DNA from: Bacillus_BD sp963708895
GTDB lineage: Bacteria; Bacillota; Bacilli; Bacillales; Cytobacillaceae
Length of the DNA: 64,000 bases
Assembly (NCBI GenBank): GCA_963708895.1
Contig: CAVPUE010000010.1
Span: 1 to 64,000, forward strand
Direction of reading: 5' to 3'
Part shown: positions 26,228 through 35,629 of the stretch, one piece after another
Layout of the letters: each line of letters opens with the position of its first letter
Numbering within the stretch: the stretch's first letter is position 1
Program-made: the position numbers and the translations under genes
The notes under the pieces: generated by a model
The model's database searches: none
What the model was told of the DNA's origin: nothing
The model's input: the letters and a program-made list of their open reading frames with translations, nothing else

Positions 26228-27242
26228 ATCCACCAATATATGACATTTCAATTTTCTTCCGATTTGCAACGGTTTCAGCTGTACGTTCCTCTGAATAGCG
26301 ATCGGTTCTTCCAGACCAAACCTTAATAATTCGATTTTGAATTTCTTCGTCAGTTGCACCATTTCTCATAAAGTCACGAAGATCATAACCATTTCCATTG
26401 AATAAGCAAGTAAACATTTGTCCATTTGCAGATAAGCGCGATCTCGTGCAGGTTGAACAAAATGCTTCTGACACAGACGTAATAAATCCTACTTCAACGC
26501 CATTATCATCATATTTATATCGTTTTGCCACTTCACCATAATAGTCAGGATAAAGAGATGTTAATGAAAAGTGTTCCTTCAATTTATAAAAGATTTCCTT
26601 TTTCGTTACAACATCATCCATTTTCCATCCGTTCGTACTACCAACATCCATATATTCAATGTAACGAAGCTGTAAACCCTCGTCCTTACAGAACTGAGCC
26701 ATTGGAATAATTTCAGAATCATTTAGGCCTTTTTTTACAACCATATTAATTTTGATTCCAAGACCTGCTTCTTGTGCAGCTTTAATCCCTTTTAAAACCG
26801 GCTTTGTTTCTACATTTCGACCATTGATTTTACCAAATAATTCATCATTTAAAGTGTCTAAGCTAATATTTACACGCTTTAATCCTGCATCTTTTAAACC
26901 TTGTGCATATTTTGGTAAGTGAACTCCATTTGTTGTTAAAGCGATATCACGAAGTCCATCAATGGAAGCAAGCTTATCTACTAGCACAGGAAGATCCTTC
27001 CGTAAAAGTGGTTCTCCACCTGTCAAACGAATTTTCTCAACTCCCAGACCAATAAAAATCCGAGCAATTCGTTCAATCTCTTCAAATGTAAGTAATTCTT
27101 CCTTTGGTAAAAAGGCAAAATCAGGACCAAAAAGGTCTGCTGGCATACAATATTGACAGCGGAAATTACAACGATCAATGACAGATATGCGCAAATCCCT
27201 TAACGGCCGATTTAATTTATCTTTAATTAATTCCTTTGTCAT
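26226..27242 (-). CDS. moaA: GTP 3',8-cyclase (molybdenum cofactor step 1)
   Basis: A radical-SAM enzyme that rearranges GTP towards cyclic pyranopterin. The 338-aa protein has the N-terminal cluster motif CNFRCQYC and a second cluster in FCSTCTRSRLSANGQMFTC. It ends in Gly-Gly, as MoaA proteins must. AAAGGAG precedes the ATG. An FNR box lies far upstream (27452-27467), giving a leader of about 175 nt if that promoter is used. Confidence 0.96.
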   Translation of the reverse strand: MTKELIKDKLNRPLRDLRISVIDRCNFRCQYCMPADLFGPDFAFLPKEELLTFEEIERIARIFIGLGVEKIRLTGGEPLLRKDLPVLVDKLASIDGLRDIALTTNGVHLPKYAQGLKDAGLKRVNISLDTLNDELFGKINGRNVETKPVLKGIKAAQEAGLGIKINMVVKKGLNDSEIIPMAQFCKDEGLQLRYIEYMDVGSTNGWKMDDVVTKKEIFYKLKEHFSLTSLYPDYYGEVAKRYKYDDNGVEVGFITSVSEAFCSTCTRSRLSANGQMFTCLFNGNGYDLRDFMRNGATDEEIQNRIIKVWSGRTDRYSEERTAETVANRKKIEMSYIGG

Positions 27243-27424
27243 CTAGTCAACTCCTTTAAGAGTTTTTTCATCTATTAAAATGAAGTTAGTCATAAATAAT
27301 CTCTATAATATTATACTTGAATAATAATTTATTTTGTACTTCCTTCCTTAACCAATACTTTCTATTTAAATGGTACGGCTTCCATTTATTGATATTATTA
27401 AATATATATTATCCTATTTAAAAT

Positions 27425-27467
27425 ATATTAACCTACTTTTTGGATAAAAGTAGTGAGTTTACTCACA
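27425..27467 (-). promoter_or_regulatory. FNR-box promoter of moaA
   Basis: AGTGAGTTTACTCACA (27452-27467) is one base from TGTGA-N6-TCACA. On the minus strand TAATAT (27425-27430) is a -10 candidate, again placing the box centre at -41.5. The predicted leader to the moaA ATG is long and contains a second TATAAT. Confidence 0.68.
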
Positions 27468-27475
27468 TATCGTAT

Positions 27476-27508
27476 AAAAAAACCGACAGTAATTTGCCGG
27501 TTTTTTCT
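27476..27508. terminator. Terminator downstream of yitW
   Basis: AACCG.CA / TG.CGGTT forms a short stem with A and T runs on both sides, just after the yitW stop. Confidence 0.7.
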
Positions 27509-27527
27509 TTTATTTAGATGAATCTAT

Positions 27528-27839
27528 TTACTCATGAACCCCTAAAGCAATTTTTGCGTATCTTGACATCTTATCTTTTGACCAAGGTGGATTCCAAACA
27601 AGATTAACATTTGTAGCATTTACTTCAGGAATATCCTTCAGTGCATTCTCAACCTCTTTAACAATTTGTCCCGCCATTGGACAGCCCATTGATGTCAGAG
27701 TCATCTCTACAGTCACAATACCCTCATGATTGATACTCAAATCATAAACTAATCCTAAATTAACAATATCTATACCGATCTCAGGATCGACTACATTTTC
27801 TAAAGCACCCATAATATTGTCTTTTAACTCTTGTTCCAA
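27528..27839 (-). CDS. yitW: MIP18/DUF59 metal-sulphur assembly protein
   Basis: A 103-aa single-domain protein of the MIP18 (DUF59) family, which helps build or deliver iron-sulphur clusters. It has the family pattern DPEIGIDIVNLGLVYD and the conserved Cys in TSMGCPMA. It starts at TTG 27839, eight bases after AAGGAGG; no in-frame ATG fits the ribosome site. The order yitW-yitV-yitU matches B. subtilis. Confidence 0.9.
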   Translation of the reverse strand: MEQELKDNIMGALENVVDPEIGIDIVNLGLVYDLSINHEGIVTVEMTLTSMGCPMAGQIVKEVENALKDIPEVNATNVNLVWNPPWSKDKMSRYAKIALGVHE

Positions 27840-27897
27840 TGTACATACCTCCTTCTATCCCATTATTGTACCATCATAACAAATTTAACCCAATTAA

Positions 27898-28668
27898 TTA
27901 AGCTAGATGCTTATCAAACCATTCAACCGTCTTCAATAAGCCTTCTCTGCTCACTTTATGGCCTGATTGCTCATCAACAATAAATGCTAATTTTTCTGGT
28001 GTTTCCTGATAAAATGGTTTAATTTCCTCATAAAACTCATAAGTATAGGTAAACGGGACAATCGGATCCTGTTTTCCATGCCAAAAAAGAAGTGGACGTT
28101 GATTCAGTTTTTCTGGATTCTTACTTAAATCAAATGCATTAAGTTTATTTAAAAGATGATTAATTTGTTCTTGTTTTATCGGTAATTGAATTCCATTTTT
28201 CTTTAATCCTTCCAACTGCCATAAAGCATACTTTTCATAGGATGGCATGCCCATTAAACTGACAGCCGCCTTTATCCAGCTATATTGTGTCAATGAACCA
28301 AGTGTAACCATACCACCCATCGAAGTTCCCACTAAACCGATTCGAGAAGGATCGATTAATTGTTGAGTTACATAATATTCGCGAATCATATCTAATTCCC
28401 TAATCGTTTGGACCACGATTTCCCAAAAATGCAAGGCCAGCTGTTGTACATTTAGATTTGTACTACGTTCCCCATGATAAGCAGCTTCTGGTAATACCAC
28501 ACGAAATCCCTTTTCTGCAAGTAAGTAAGCATAATGTAGATTATGTTCTTTTGCACTTGTAAAACCATGTTCAAATATAACAAAAGGGAGTGACTCTTGA
28601 TACAGATCTTTGTGTGCTAAATGCAATACCGGAATTTGATTAATATGCTGATTTTCAACTAAAATCAA
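27898..28668 (-). CDS. yitV: YitV-type serine esterase
   Basis: A 256-aa alpha/beta hydrolase of the dienelactone hydrolase / prolyl oligopeptidase group. The nucleophile elbow is GTSMGG. The Asp of WHGKQDPIVPF and the His of EQSGHKVS complete the triad. There is no signal peptide, so it is cytosolic. The start is TTG 28668, nine bases after GGAGG. The substrate is unknown. Confidence 0.9.
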   Translation of the reverse strand: MILVENQHINQIPVLHLAHKDLYQESLPFVIFEHGFTSAKEHNLHYAYLLAEKGFRVVLPEAAYHGERSTNLNVQQLALHFWEIVVQTIRELDMIREYYVTQQLIDPSRIGLVGTSMGGMVTLGSLTQYSWIKAAVSLMGMPSYEKYALWQLEGLKKNGIQLPIKQEQINHLLNKLNAFDLSKNPEKLNQRPLLFWHGKQDPIVPFTYTYEFYEEIKPFYQETPEKLAFIVDEQSGHKVSREGLLKTVEWFDKHLA

Positions 28669-28865
28669 TATAGAATTCCTCCCACAGACTTTGTAAAGAT
28701 ACTTTTACAAAAAAAGATGATACTATTAATATAATAGTTTTAAGATTAGTTCATAGCGAATCATAAAATAAATATACTTTATGTATTCAGTTTACCATGT
28801 AGACTTTTGTTTTCCAAAACGATTACACTTAGACAATACAGATTATTACAAAAGGGGGAGTTACC

Positions 28866-29684
28866 ATGGCAGAAAAACATTTAATTGTTCTTGATTTAGA
28901 CGGAACTTTATTAAAAGATGATAAAACCATTTCTAATAAAACGAAAAATGTTATTTTCAAAGCAAAAGAAGCTGGACATGAAGTCATGATCGCTACAGGT
29001 AGACCCTATCGATCTTCAGAAATGTATTACCGTGAATTAGATTTAAACTCACCCATTGTTAACTTTAATGGTGCGTTCGTTCATCATCCTAAAGACCAAC
29101 ATTTCGGCATCCATCATTCTCCTTTGGAAATGAACGTTGCTAAAGATATCGTAGATGCCTGCAATTCATTTGATTTTCACAATATCGTTGCTGAGGTCAT
29201 TGATGACGTGTATATTCATTATCATGACGAGAAACTACTTGAAATATTTAGCTATGGCAGTTCAAATATTACCACAGGTGATTTAAGACGATTTTTAAAT
29301 ACCTCGCCTACAAGTATGCTAATCCATTCAGAGGAAGCTCAAGTAAAACAAATTCGCAACCACTTGTCAGAAGTACATGCCGAAGTGATTGAGCATCGAA
29401 GCTGGGGAAATCCATTTCCAATCATTGAAATTGTCAAACATGGACTTAATAAAGCAGTTGGGTTAAAACGGGTTTCAGATTATTATGGAATTCCAAAGGA
29501 AAGAATTATTGCCTTTGGAGACGAAGATAATGACTTAGAAATGCTTGATTTTGCCGGTTACGGAATTGCAATGGGGAATGCAATTGATGAAGTTAAAAAT
29601 ATTGCCAATGACGTTACTGCTACGAATGAAGAAGATGGAATTGGACATTATTTAAACGACCTTTTAAATTTAAATGCCATTTAA
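28866..29684 (+). CDS. yitU: HAD-superfamily (Cof-type) phosphatase YitU
   Basis: A 272-aa IIB-type HAD hydrolase. Motif I is DLDGTLL at the N-terminus, motif II IATGR, and the Mg-binding motif IV GDEDNDLEML near residue 220. Family members act on sugar phosphates or on the flavin precursor phosphate. GGGGG lies five bases before the ATG. It is divergent from yitV. Confidence 0.92.
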   Translation: MAEKHLIVLDLDGTLLKDDKTISNKTKNVIFKAKEAGHEVMIATGRPYRSSEMYYRELDLNSPIVNFNGAFVHHPKDQHFGIHHSPLEMNVAKDIVDACNSFDFHNIVAEVIDDVYIHYHDEKLLEIFSYGSSNITTGDLRRFLNTSPTSMLIHSEEAQVKQIRNHLSEVHAEVIEHRSWGNPFPIIEIVKHGLNKAVGLKRVSDYYGIPKERIIAFGDEDNDLEMLDFAGYGIAMGNAIDEVKNIANDVTATNEEDGIGHYLNDLLNLNAI

Positions 29685-29816
29685 GAGTGACAAAACAATC
29701 GGAGTAACCTATTATTTTTCCTTTCTTTACCATACGTTTCCTCATTAAATTTCTCAAACTTGAACATACTATAATCGAAGCGCATTTGCTTCAATACTCT
29801 TTTTGGAGGGATTCGA

Positions 29817-29969
29817 ATGGGTAAACGTAATAAGTCTAAACGTTTTGTACAACAAGGGGTAGATTCTGTCACAAAACACGCTGAACGTATCCCGTATCAC
29901 ATGACATATGCTGAAGCTGAAAGCTATAAAATGGCCAATGTGAAAGAATCTGTACTTGGAGGACTTTAA
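29817..29969 (+). CDS. 50-aa basic hypothetical protein
   Basis: It begins MGKRNKSKRFVQQGVD after TTTGGAGGG with ideal spacing. The protein is 50 aa, Lys/Arg-rich at the start and ending VKESVLGGL. There is no membrane segment. Its last codons contain the ribosome site GGAGG of the next gene, so the two are coupled. I do not recognise a named family. The strong ribosome site and coupling make it a real gene. Confidence 0.7.
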   Translation: MGKRNKSKRFVQQGVDSVTKHAERIPYHMTYAEAESYKMANVKESVLGGL

Positions 29970-29970
29970 A

Positions 29971-30147
29971 ATGGGCAATAGACTACTTCAAGATGCAAGA
30001 AAATTTGTCGAGGTAGCCAAGAATAGTGGATCTGAAGAAGCGCATTTAAAAGCGAAAAATGCGTTATCTTCTGCTTATGCTAATACCACCACAGCCGAAA
30101 AACAAATACTCCAAGATCTACAAAAAGAGCTAGAATCTTATTCATAG
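29971..30147 (+). CDS. DUF3813-like small helical protein
   Basis: A 58-aa protein beginning MGNRLLQDARKFVEVAKNSG. It is predicted to be two amphipathic helices separated by the NSGSEEA turn. It resembles the Bacillus DUF3813 family in length and start. Its ATG follows the preceding stop by one base, and its ribosome site lies inside the previous ORF. A terminator follows at once. The function is unknown. Confidence 0.72.
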   Translation: MGNRLLQDARKFVEVAKNSGSEEAHLKAKNALSSAYANTTTAEKQILQDLQKELESYS

Positions 30148-30157
30148 ATTCATTATA

Positions 30158-30193
30158 TAAAGAGGCTGACTTACCTGTCGGCCTCTTTATTAT
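30158..30193 (+). terminator. Terminator after the DUF3813-like gene
   Basis: AAGAGGC.GAC / GTC.GCCTCTT has a 6-nt loop and is followed by TATTATTA. Confidence 0.75.
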
Positions 30194-30362
30194 TAATCAT
30201 GTGAAATATTCCTACACAAATAGTCTACCTTCAACATTCATCTAAGACAAAATTATCCCCTTATTCTTTTACAGCCAAACATTAAATGATACACTATTCA
30301 ATAGATTAGTAAACAGCTCAAGATTTGGAAATCAATGATATTATGGAAAGAGGGTGCTCAGG

Positions 30363-31223
30363 ATGCCAGTTAAATTATTAGCTGACAGTGGGAGTGACTT
30401 ACCATTACAATTTTTAAAGGAAAACAACATCAAACTATTCCCATTAAAAGTGCTTCTAAAGGAACAAGAATATGAGGATTTAATAACGATTGAACCTAAA
30501 ACCATTTATACTGCCATCAGAAACGGTGAAGTGCCCAAAACGTCTCAAGTATCACCTGCCCTATTTGAAAAGACTTTTACAGAAATGGCTGAAAATCATG
30601 AAGAAGGGGTCTATCTAGCTTTTTCATCTCAGTTATCCGGAACCTATCAAACAGCTGTGATGATGCGTGATCAAGTGAAGCAAACTTATCCCGACTTTAA
30701 TCTTGCTATTATTGATACTAAATGTGCTTCACTAGGTCAAGGACTTGTGGTTATCGATGCGTTAAACTATGCAAAAACAGGAGCATCCCTTGAGGAAATA
30801 ACGAAAAGAGCTCAATTTGTATCTTCACATATGGAGCATTTATTTACCGTTGATGATTTAGATTATTTAGCCAAAGGTGGGCGGGTTTCTAAGGCATCTG
30901 CGTTTTTAGGTGGGTTATTAAGTATTAAACCATTATTAAATGTAGAAGATGGAAAGCTTGTTCCACTTGAAAAAATTCGTGGCAGAAAAAAAGTTTTACG
31001 CCGAATGATAGAAGTGATAAGAGAACGTGGTGTAGAGTTAGAAAATCAAACGGTTGGGATTAGCCACGCAGATGATCTCGAAACGGCCATGGAAATGAAA
31101 AAGTTAATTCAGGATGAACTTCACGTGAAAGAAGTTATGATTACGGATGTCGGCGCTGTGATTGGATCACATACAGGTCCTGGAACGATTGCTATTTTCT
31201 TCCTAAATGAACTCCCTGCATAA
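30363..31223 (+). CDS. yitS: DegV-family fatty-acid-binding protein
   Basis: A 286-aa cytosolic protein of the DegV/FakB family, which carries fatty acids to the FakA kinase. Family motifs include LLADSGSDLP at the start, FSSQLSGTYQTA, and KGGRVSKASAFLGGLLSIKPLL. The start is ATG 30363, after GAGGGTG; an in-frame GTG at 30354 overlaps that ribosome site. The position next to yitU suggests yitS. Confidence 0.88.
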   Translation: MPVKLLADSGSDLPLQFLKENNIKLFPLKVLLKEQEYEDLITIEPKTIYTAIRNGEVPKTSQVSPALFEKTFTEMAENHEEGVYLAFSSQLSGTYQTAVMMRDQVKQTYPDFNLAIIDTKCASLGQGLVVIDALNYAKTGASLEEITKRAQFVSSHMEHLFTVDDLDYLAKGGRVSKASAFLGGLLSIKPLLNVEDGKLVPLEKIRGRKKVLRRMIEVIRERGVELENQTVGISHADDLETAMEMKKLIQDELHVKEVMITDVGAVIGSHTGPGTIAIFFLNELPA

Positions 31224-31306
31224 TTACTGGTAATAACTACTTGCATACTCCTTTTCCTTATCACCGATACTATTACAGTAGATCGATAATGGAAAGGAGT
31301 TTTTAT

Positions 31307-31438
31307 ATGCCACATACATCTGATAACGATAAAAAGGCGAAGGACAACAATGCCCTTCGCCATGAAAAAAATATGCTAAGTGAGAAAAATCGCAAAGCTG
31401 GTAAAAATCAGTACTCAAAAAAGACAGATCATCTGTAG
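31307..31438 (+). CDS. DUF3941-like 43-aa protein
   Basis: AAAGGAG lies seven bases before ATG 31307. The product, MPHTSDNDKKAKDNNALRHE and on to SKKTDHL, is very polar, rich in Lys, Asn and His, and probably disordered. It resembles the short Bacillus DUF3941 proteins. The function is unknown. It converges with yitL on a shared hairpin. Confidence 0.75.
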   Translation: MPHTSDNDKKAKDNNALRHEKNMLSEKNRKAGKNQYSKKTDHL

Positions 31439-31441
31439 GTT

Positions 31442-31472
31442 AAAGATGCGGATCATTCCGCATCTTCTTTCT
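31442..31472. terminator. Shared hairpin at the 3' ends of DUF3941 and yitL
   Basis: AAGATGCGGA / TCCGCATCTT with a 4-nt loop is followed by TCTTTCTT on the plus strand. Its stem contains the last codons of yitL. Confidence 0.65.
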
Positions 31473-32322
31473 TCAAGTAGGTCCAGCCTTCTTCTTGATA
31501 AATCTTTCCTTCTTTCATTAATCTCCCTAGAGCTCGTTTAAACGCTGCCTTACTCATCTGGAACTTTTCCTGTATATCCTCAGGTAAACTCTTATCCCAG
31601 TACGGCATCGCACTTCTCGCATGTAAAATCTCAAGAATTTTTTCCGCATCATGATCAATCGCTTCTTGTTTGCGAGGCAATAAGGATACATTGATTGTTC
31701 CATCTTCTTTTACATCAATCACTCTACCCTCCACTTTTTGGCCGAGGCGAGGTTCAACTTCTCGCTGTGATTCATGTATAAAGCCTTTAAAACCTTCTGC
31801 CGTATAAATCCATGACCCTACCTTTGCCGTTCGATAAATATAACCATGAACCGTTTCATTAAAGCTTTCTCTTGATGCTTCTATTGAATGTTCCTCTATA
31901 ATCGGATCTGTAGCTACTTTTACATAAATACGATTATTATTATTGACTCTTAACGTGATAAACAGCCTATCTCCAACGATTGGCCATACGCTTTTATGAA
32001 CAGGAAGATCCTCTTCTCCCAAAAGCATATCTTTTTGAATCCCAATGTCTAAAAATACCCCTAAACCTGCTTTCACATCACATACAGTTGCCCAGTCATA
32101 GGTACCTACTAAAACCTTTGGAATCGTCGTCGTGGCTGCCACTCTTCCATTTGAATCTGTATATAAGAAAACATCTACCGCTTCGTCATCTTCTAATTCA
32201 CGATTCACTTCATTTTTATGTAAAAGAACGTCCTCTGTCCCATCCGTTAAAAAGTAGCCAAACTCTGTTTGCCTTGCTACATGTAAAGACATGACTCCAC
32301 CGATGTGTTCTTGAATTGACAC
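31453..32322 (-). CDS. yitL: CvfB/YitL S1-domain RNA-binding protein
   Basis: A 289-aa protein of the CvfB family: S1-type RNA-binding barrels followed by a C-terminal winged helix (FQMSKAAFKRALGRLMKEG). Family members affect virulence-gene or RNA control in staphylococci. The start is GTG 32322, seven bases after AAGGAGGG; an in-frame TTG at 32340 overlaps that site. It is divergent from yajQ. Confidence 0.9.
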   Translation of the reverse strand: MSIQEHIGGVMSLHVARQTEFGYFLTDGTEDVLLHKNEVNRELEDDEAVDVFLYTDSNGRVAATTTIPKVLVGTYDWATVCDVKAGLGVFLDIGIQKDMLLGEEDLPVHKSVWPIVGDRLFITLRVNNNNRIYVKVATDPIIEEHSIEASRESFNETVHGYIYRTAKVGSWIYTAEGFKGFIHESQREVEPRLGQKVEGRVIDVKEDGTINVSLLPRKQEAIDHDAEKILEILHARSAMPYWDKSLPEDIQEKFQMSKAAFKRALGRLMKEGKIYQEEGWTYLKKEDAE

Positions 32323-32509
32323 AGTAATTCCCTCCTTCAAGGTTTACATTCCATTCCCTATTCCCTAATAGGAAAATATGTTCATTGATACAAAAGTTGT
32401 ATCAACTGTCTTATTTTACTATAATTGATTTGTAAAAGGAAACTTCTTTCAATTATCTCACATAGGTTACATAAATGATAAAGCTAAAAAACGTATAAGT
32501 GGAGGTTTT

Positions 32510-33007
32510 ATGATGGCGGCAAAAGAAAGTTCATTTGATATTGTATCGAACGTTGATTTCTCAGAAGTAACGAATGCGATTCAAATTGCCATGAAGGAAA
32601 TTCAAAATCGCTACGACTTCAAAGGGAGTAAAAGCGAAATCTCTCTTGATAAAGAGGAAATCGTGCTTGTATCTGATGATGAATACAAATTAGATCAAGT
32701 AAAAGATGTATTATTTAGTAAATTAATTAAACGTGAGGTTCCTGTCAAAAACCTTGACTATGGAAAGGTTGAAAAAGCAAGCGGTGGAACGGTTCGACAA
32801 AGAGCAAAGCTTGTACAAGGGATTGATAAAGACAATGCGAAAATAATTAATACCTTAATCAAAAATAGCGGATTAAAAATTAAAAGCCAAGTACAAGATG
32901 ATCAAGTTCGTGTAACAGCCAAAAGCCGTGATGATCTGCAAAAAATTATTGCAGCAGTCAAAGCAGCCGATTTAACGATTGATGTACAATTTGTTAATTA
33001 TCGTTAA
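32510..33007 (+). CDS. yajQ: YajQ/YitK nucleotide-binding protein (UPF0234)
   Basis: A 165-aa protein of the YajQ family, two ferredoxin-like domains that bind nucleotides (cyclic-di-GMP in some species). The conserved start SSFDIVSNVDFSEV and the block NRYDFKGSKSEISLD are present. GGAGG precedes ATG-ATG; either codon (32510 or 32513) could be used. Confidence 0.93.
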   Translation: MMAAKESSFDIVSNVDFSEVTNAIQIAMKEIQNRYDFKGSKSEISLDKEEIVLVSDDEYKLDQVKDVLFSKLIKREVPVKNLDYGKVEKASGGTVRQRAKLVQGIDKDNAKIINTLIKNSGLKIKSQVQDDQVRVTAKSRDDLQKIIAAVKAADLTIDVQFVNYR

Positions 33008-33023
33008 TCATTAGGTTCAAAGT

Positions 33024-33053
33024 AAAGAGTGGTGCTAAGACCACTCTTTTTCT
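33024..33053 (+). terminator. Terminator of yajQ
   Basis: AAGAGTGG / CCACTCTT has an 8-nt loop and is followed by TTTCT. It lies between yajQ and the convergent GH13 gene. Confidence 0.8.
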
Positions 33054-34555
33054 ACTGTTGTTGTTTACGTGATTTTTTCCAAACTAGATATAAAAATATC
33101 GCAAACGAAACGAGAATGAGCGCAAGGACGATTAAATAGGTAAAATTGATGTCTGTTTTTTCTTTTAAAATATAGATTTCGGATTCATCTCGATCAATTG
33201 TCATCATGTATTCGCTGTTCTTACTTCGAACTAAATCTCCGTTCAACACCCCTCTTAATTCCATGTCATTTGTAAGCTTTTGTGCAGGAATCGCAGCACT
33301 TTGTGTTTCAGTTGTGTTATTAATAGCTACAACGGTTGTTTCATTTTCAAATTGACGTTTGAATATAGCGAACCCTTCATTCTCATATAATACCTCAAAT
33401 TCCCCCTTAGTAAGGGATGGTAATGTTGCTCGTAAATCACCAATTTTCGTCATATACTCCATTAATTCAGGATCGGTTCTAAAATTCATTTGCCGTAAAT
33501 TATCGGGCGCTTCTCCACCATCCATGGCAATTTCACTACCATAATAAACGATTGGAACCCCTGGTGTTGTATAAAGGAAAGTTAATGCTTGTCTCCAACG
33601 TGGTCCAGGATGCTGATTGTTTTCAATGGTTTCTCGCAGTAAACCTAGCCATTTGTTCATTATCCATAAACGTTCCGATTCCATTCGGATTGGCATAAAC
33701 TTGAGAATCACTTTCTATAAGCGCAAATAATGGTGATATCGATTGATCTGGCTTTTGAAATATGTTTCTTAACTCATTACTTAAAGCGTAATCTGTAATC
33801 CCATCGATTCCTGCTTGTAAATAAGATGCCTTTTTCTCAGGATCAGTATCCTTTACTTCACCTAAAAGATAAAAGGATTCTTTCAATGCTTTCACTTCTT
33901 GTGAAAAATTCTTTAAAAAGCTTTCAGGAACCTCATCTAAAAAAAGGAGACGATATCCGTCAAGATCTGTTTCTTCAATCCACCATTTTGCGGCATCCAT
34001 CATATATTGATTAACTTCACGGTTATCAAGATTTATTTCTAGTAAATTTTGTTGAGCTACTTTCACCCCCTGGGGTTTTAGCCACCCCTCTTTGGCAGGA
34101 TCAGTCATCCAGGAATGATTTAGACTTACATACTTAACCCCAAAGTCAATCATGACTTTCATATCGCGATTATGTGCCTCCGCTACCAATCTCTGAAACT
34201 CTTCGATTGTTCCAAAGTGTTCATCTGTTTGATAAAAGTCATTTACCCCATAGCCTTGATAATTTCCATCTCCATGATCAAATATCGGTGATAATGAAAT
34301 GGTTGTAAATCCCATTTCTCTTATGTAATCTAACTTATCAATAATGCCTAGAAAATCTCCACCATGATAGGTAGCGGGATCCTCCATATTGACATCCTGA
34401 TCATTGCTTTGATCGGCGTTATGAAAACGATCGATCATGATAGAATAAATTGTTTCATCCTGCCACTGCCTGTCCATTTTTTCATCAGCATGGGCAGGGA
34501 AACTGTTTGTCAACAGATAAAATAATATGATGAAAATAGAAATTGCCTTTTTCAC
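33052..34555 (-). pseudogene. Membrane-anchored GH13 alpha-amylase homologue lacking catalytic residues, frameshifted
   Basis: The corrected 500-aa product has a signal peptide (residues 1-23, ending AHA), a GH13 barrel (IDRFHNADQS, YHGGDF, TPGVPIVYYGSE) and a C-terminal membrane helix with a basic tail, so it should sit outside the cell anchored by its C-terminus. The frame breaks at the TTT of 33630-33632 (one extra base). GH13 active-site positions are altered: region I has K141-Y142 for Asn-His, region II has L204 for the Asp nucleophile and E208 for His, and region IV has N299-E300-Q301 for Asn-His-Asp. Only acid/base Glu233 is kept. It is likely a carbohydrate-binding pseudoenzyme or a dying gene. 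Confidence 0.85.
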
Positions 34556-35025
34556 GTTAACCCCTCACATCCTATGTATTTTTATTATATTTTAAACTGT
34601 CCATTCTCTAAGACTAGCTTTTTACTTTGATATCGTCAACGAAAAATACTATTATTTATAAACATTCAAAATTTTCATTTTCCATAGATCAAAAATAAGA
34701 AACCCAAAGAAAAGATCACGAACACCTTCTGAAATACTTTAGTGTCAGAATGACCATGAAAGGAATATCCTTTTAGTAGCAGTTCTTTTTCGAAAATCTT
34801 CTGTAACATTCCACACCTAAATTTTCTCAAAACCATTAGCATGACTTTCTTAATACAGTCTATGCAAATAAGTAAAAATGGTTAATCGCCCTGAAAATTT
34901 ATAAACGTGTTTAAAACAGAAGAAATATGTCTAGAAATAGAAATGCTGAAATAACTTCATCGATTAAAAATGAGAGGAAAATGACATCATGAATTAGGTG
35001 TTCTTTTTGGAGGTGTTTCGAATCT
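34556..35025. other. Intergenic region without a recognisable gene
   Basis: 470 bp of AT-rich sequence between divergent GH13 and DUF2777 genes. I find only ORFs of about 20 codons without ribosome sites. It probably holds both promoters, but I cannot pick a convincing one. No clear hairpin with a T run was seen. Confidence 0.5.
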
Positions 35026-35586
35026 TTGGAAAAACAACAACGCAATAAACTCATCCAACATCAACAGCGTGCCTTTAATGAGGGGACTGTTGAATATATA
35101 AATGATCAGTGGGTATTTTTTGATGATGAAACAGAAGAAGCCACATTATTAAATATATGGATCCACGAAGAGATAGAAGTTTTCCATTTTAATCGTTGGC
35201 GTAAAGGTAGATTGAAAAATGATGGGATGATTCAATTGAGTCGTGATGAATACCATCTAAAAGATCAGGATTTAATTAGAATTCGAAAACGACTCGTTTT
35301 TTCCTTAGAACAATTACTTATAGAAGTGAATGATGAAGCCTTTTGTCAATTTATCATCACATTAAATTCGATGAATTTTTCGATTTATGATTGCATTTAT
35401 TGCTACAACCACTTAACCTTTCTCAACGAGAGTATGCAAAAGAATGGAGTTAACTTTATTATTTTTGATAATGGTGATAACATTTGCACGGTCCAGCATC
35501 ATTTCGTTTATTATGAAAATAAAAGTGATCGATTTGAATTCACCTTAAATACAGGGAAAAGAATGGTCATTGAGAAGATTGGATAA
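35026..35586 (+). CDS. DUF2777-like protein (YisN type)
   Basis: A 186-aa soluble protein starting at TTG 35026 after GGAGGTG. The segments QRAFNEGTVEYINDQWVFFD and CIYCYNHLTF suggest the Bacillus DUF2777 family (YisN), and yisN lies near yisL in B. subtilis. A CxxC (IYDCIYCYN) is present. There is no membrane helix or signal. The function is unknown; the family call is from memory of the sequence pattern and the context. Confidence 0.65.
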   Translation: MEKQQRNKLIQHQQRAFNEGTVEYINDQWVFFDDETEEATLLNIWIHEEIEVFHFNRWRKGRLKNDGMIQLSRDEYHLKDQDLIRIRKRLVFSLEQLLIEVNDEAFCQFIITLNSMNFSIYDCIYCYNHLTFLNESMQKNGVNFIIFDNGDNICTVQHHFVYYENKSDRFEFTLNTGKRMVIEKIG

Positions 35587-35592
35587 AGACAC

Positions 35593-35627
35593 AAAAAGAA
35601 GGCCTGCATAGAAGCCTTCTTTTTTGT
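35593..35627. terminator. Terminator between DUF2777 and yisL
   Basis: AGAAGGC / GCCTTCT has a 10-nt loop, with A and T runs on the two sides, between convergent genes. Confidence 0.8.
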
Positions 35628-35629
35628 AT

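Noticed and set aside
34690..34860. A decayed gene or small RNA in the gap between GH13 and DUF2777
   Set aside because: Only ORFs of about 20 codons without ribosome sites and no stable hairpin with a T run; nothing can be claimed.
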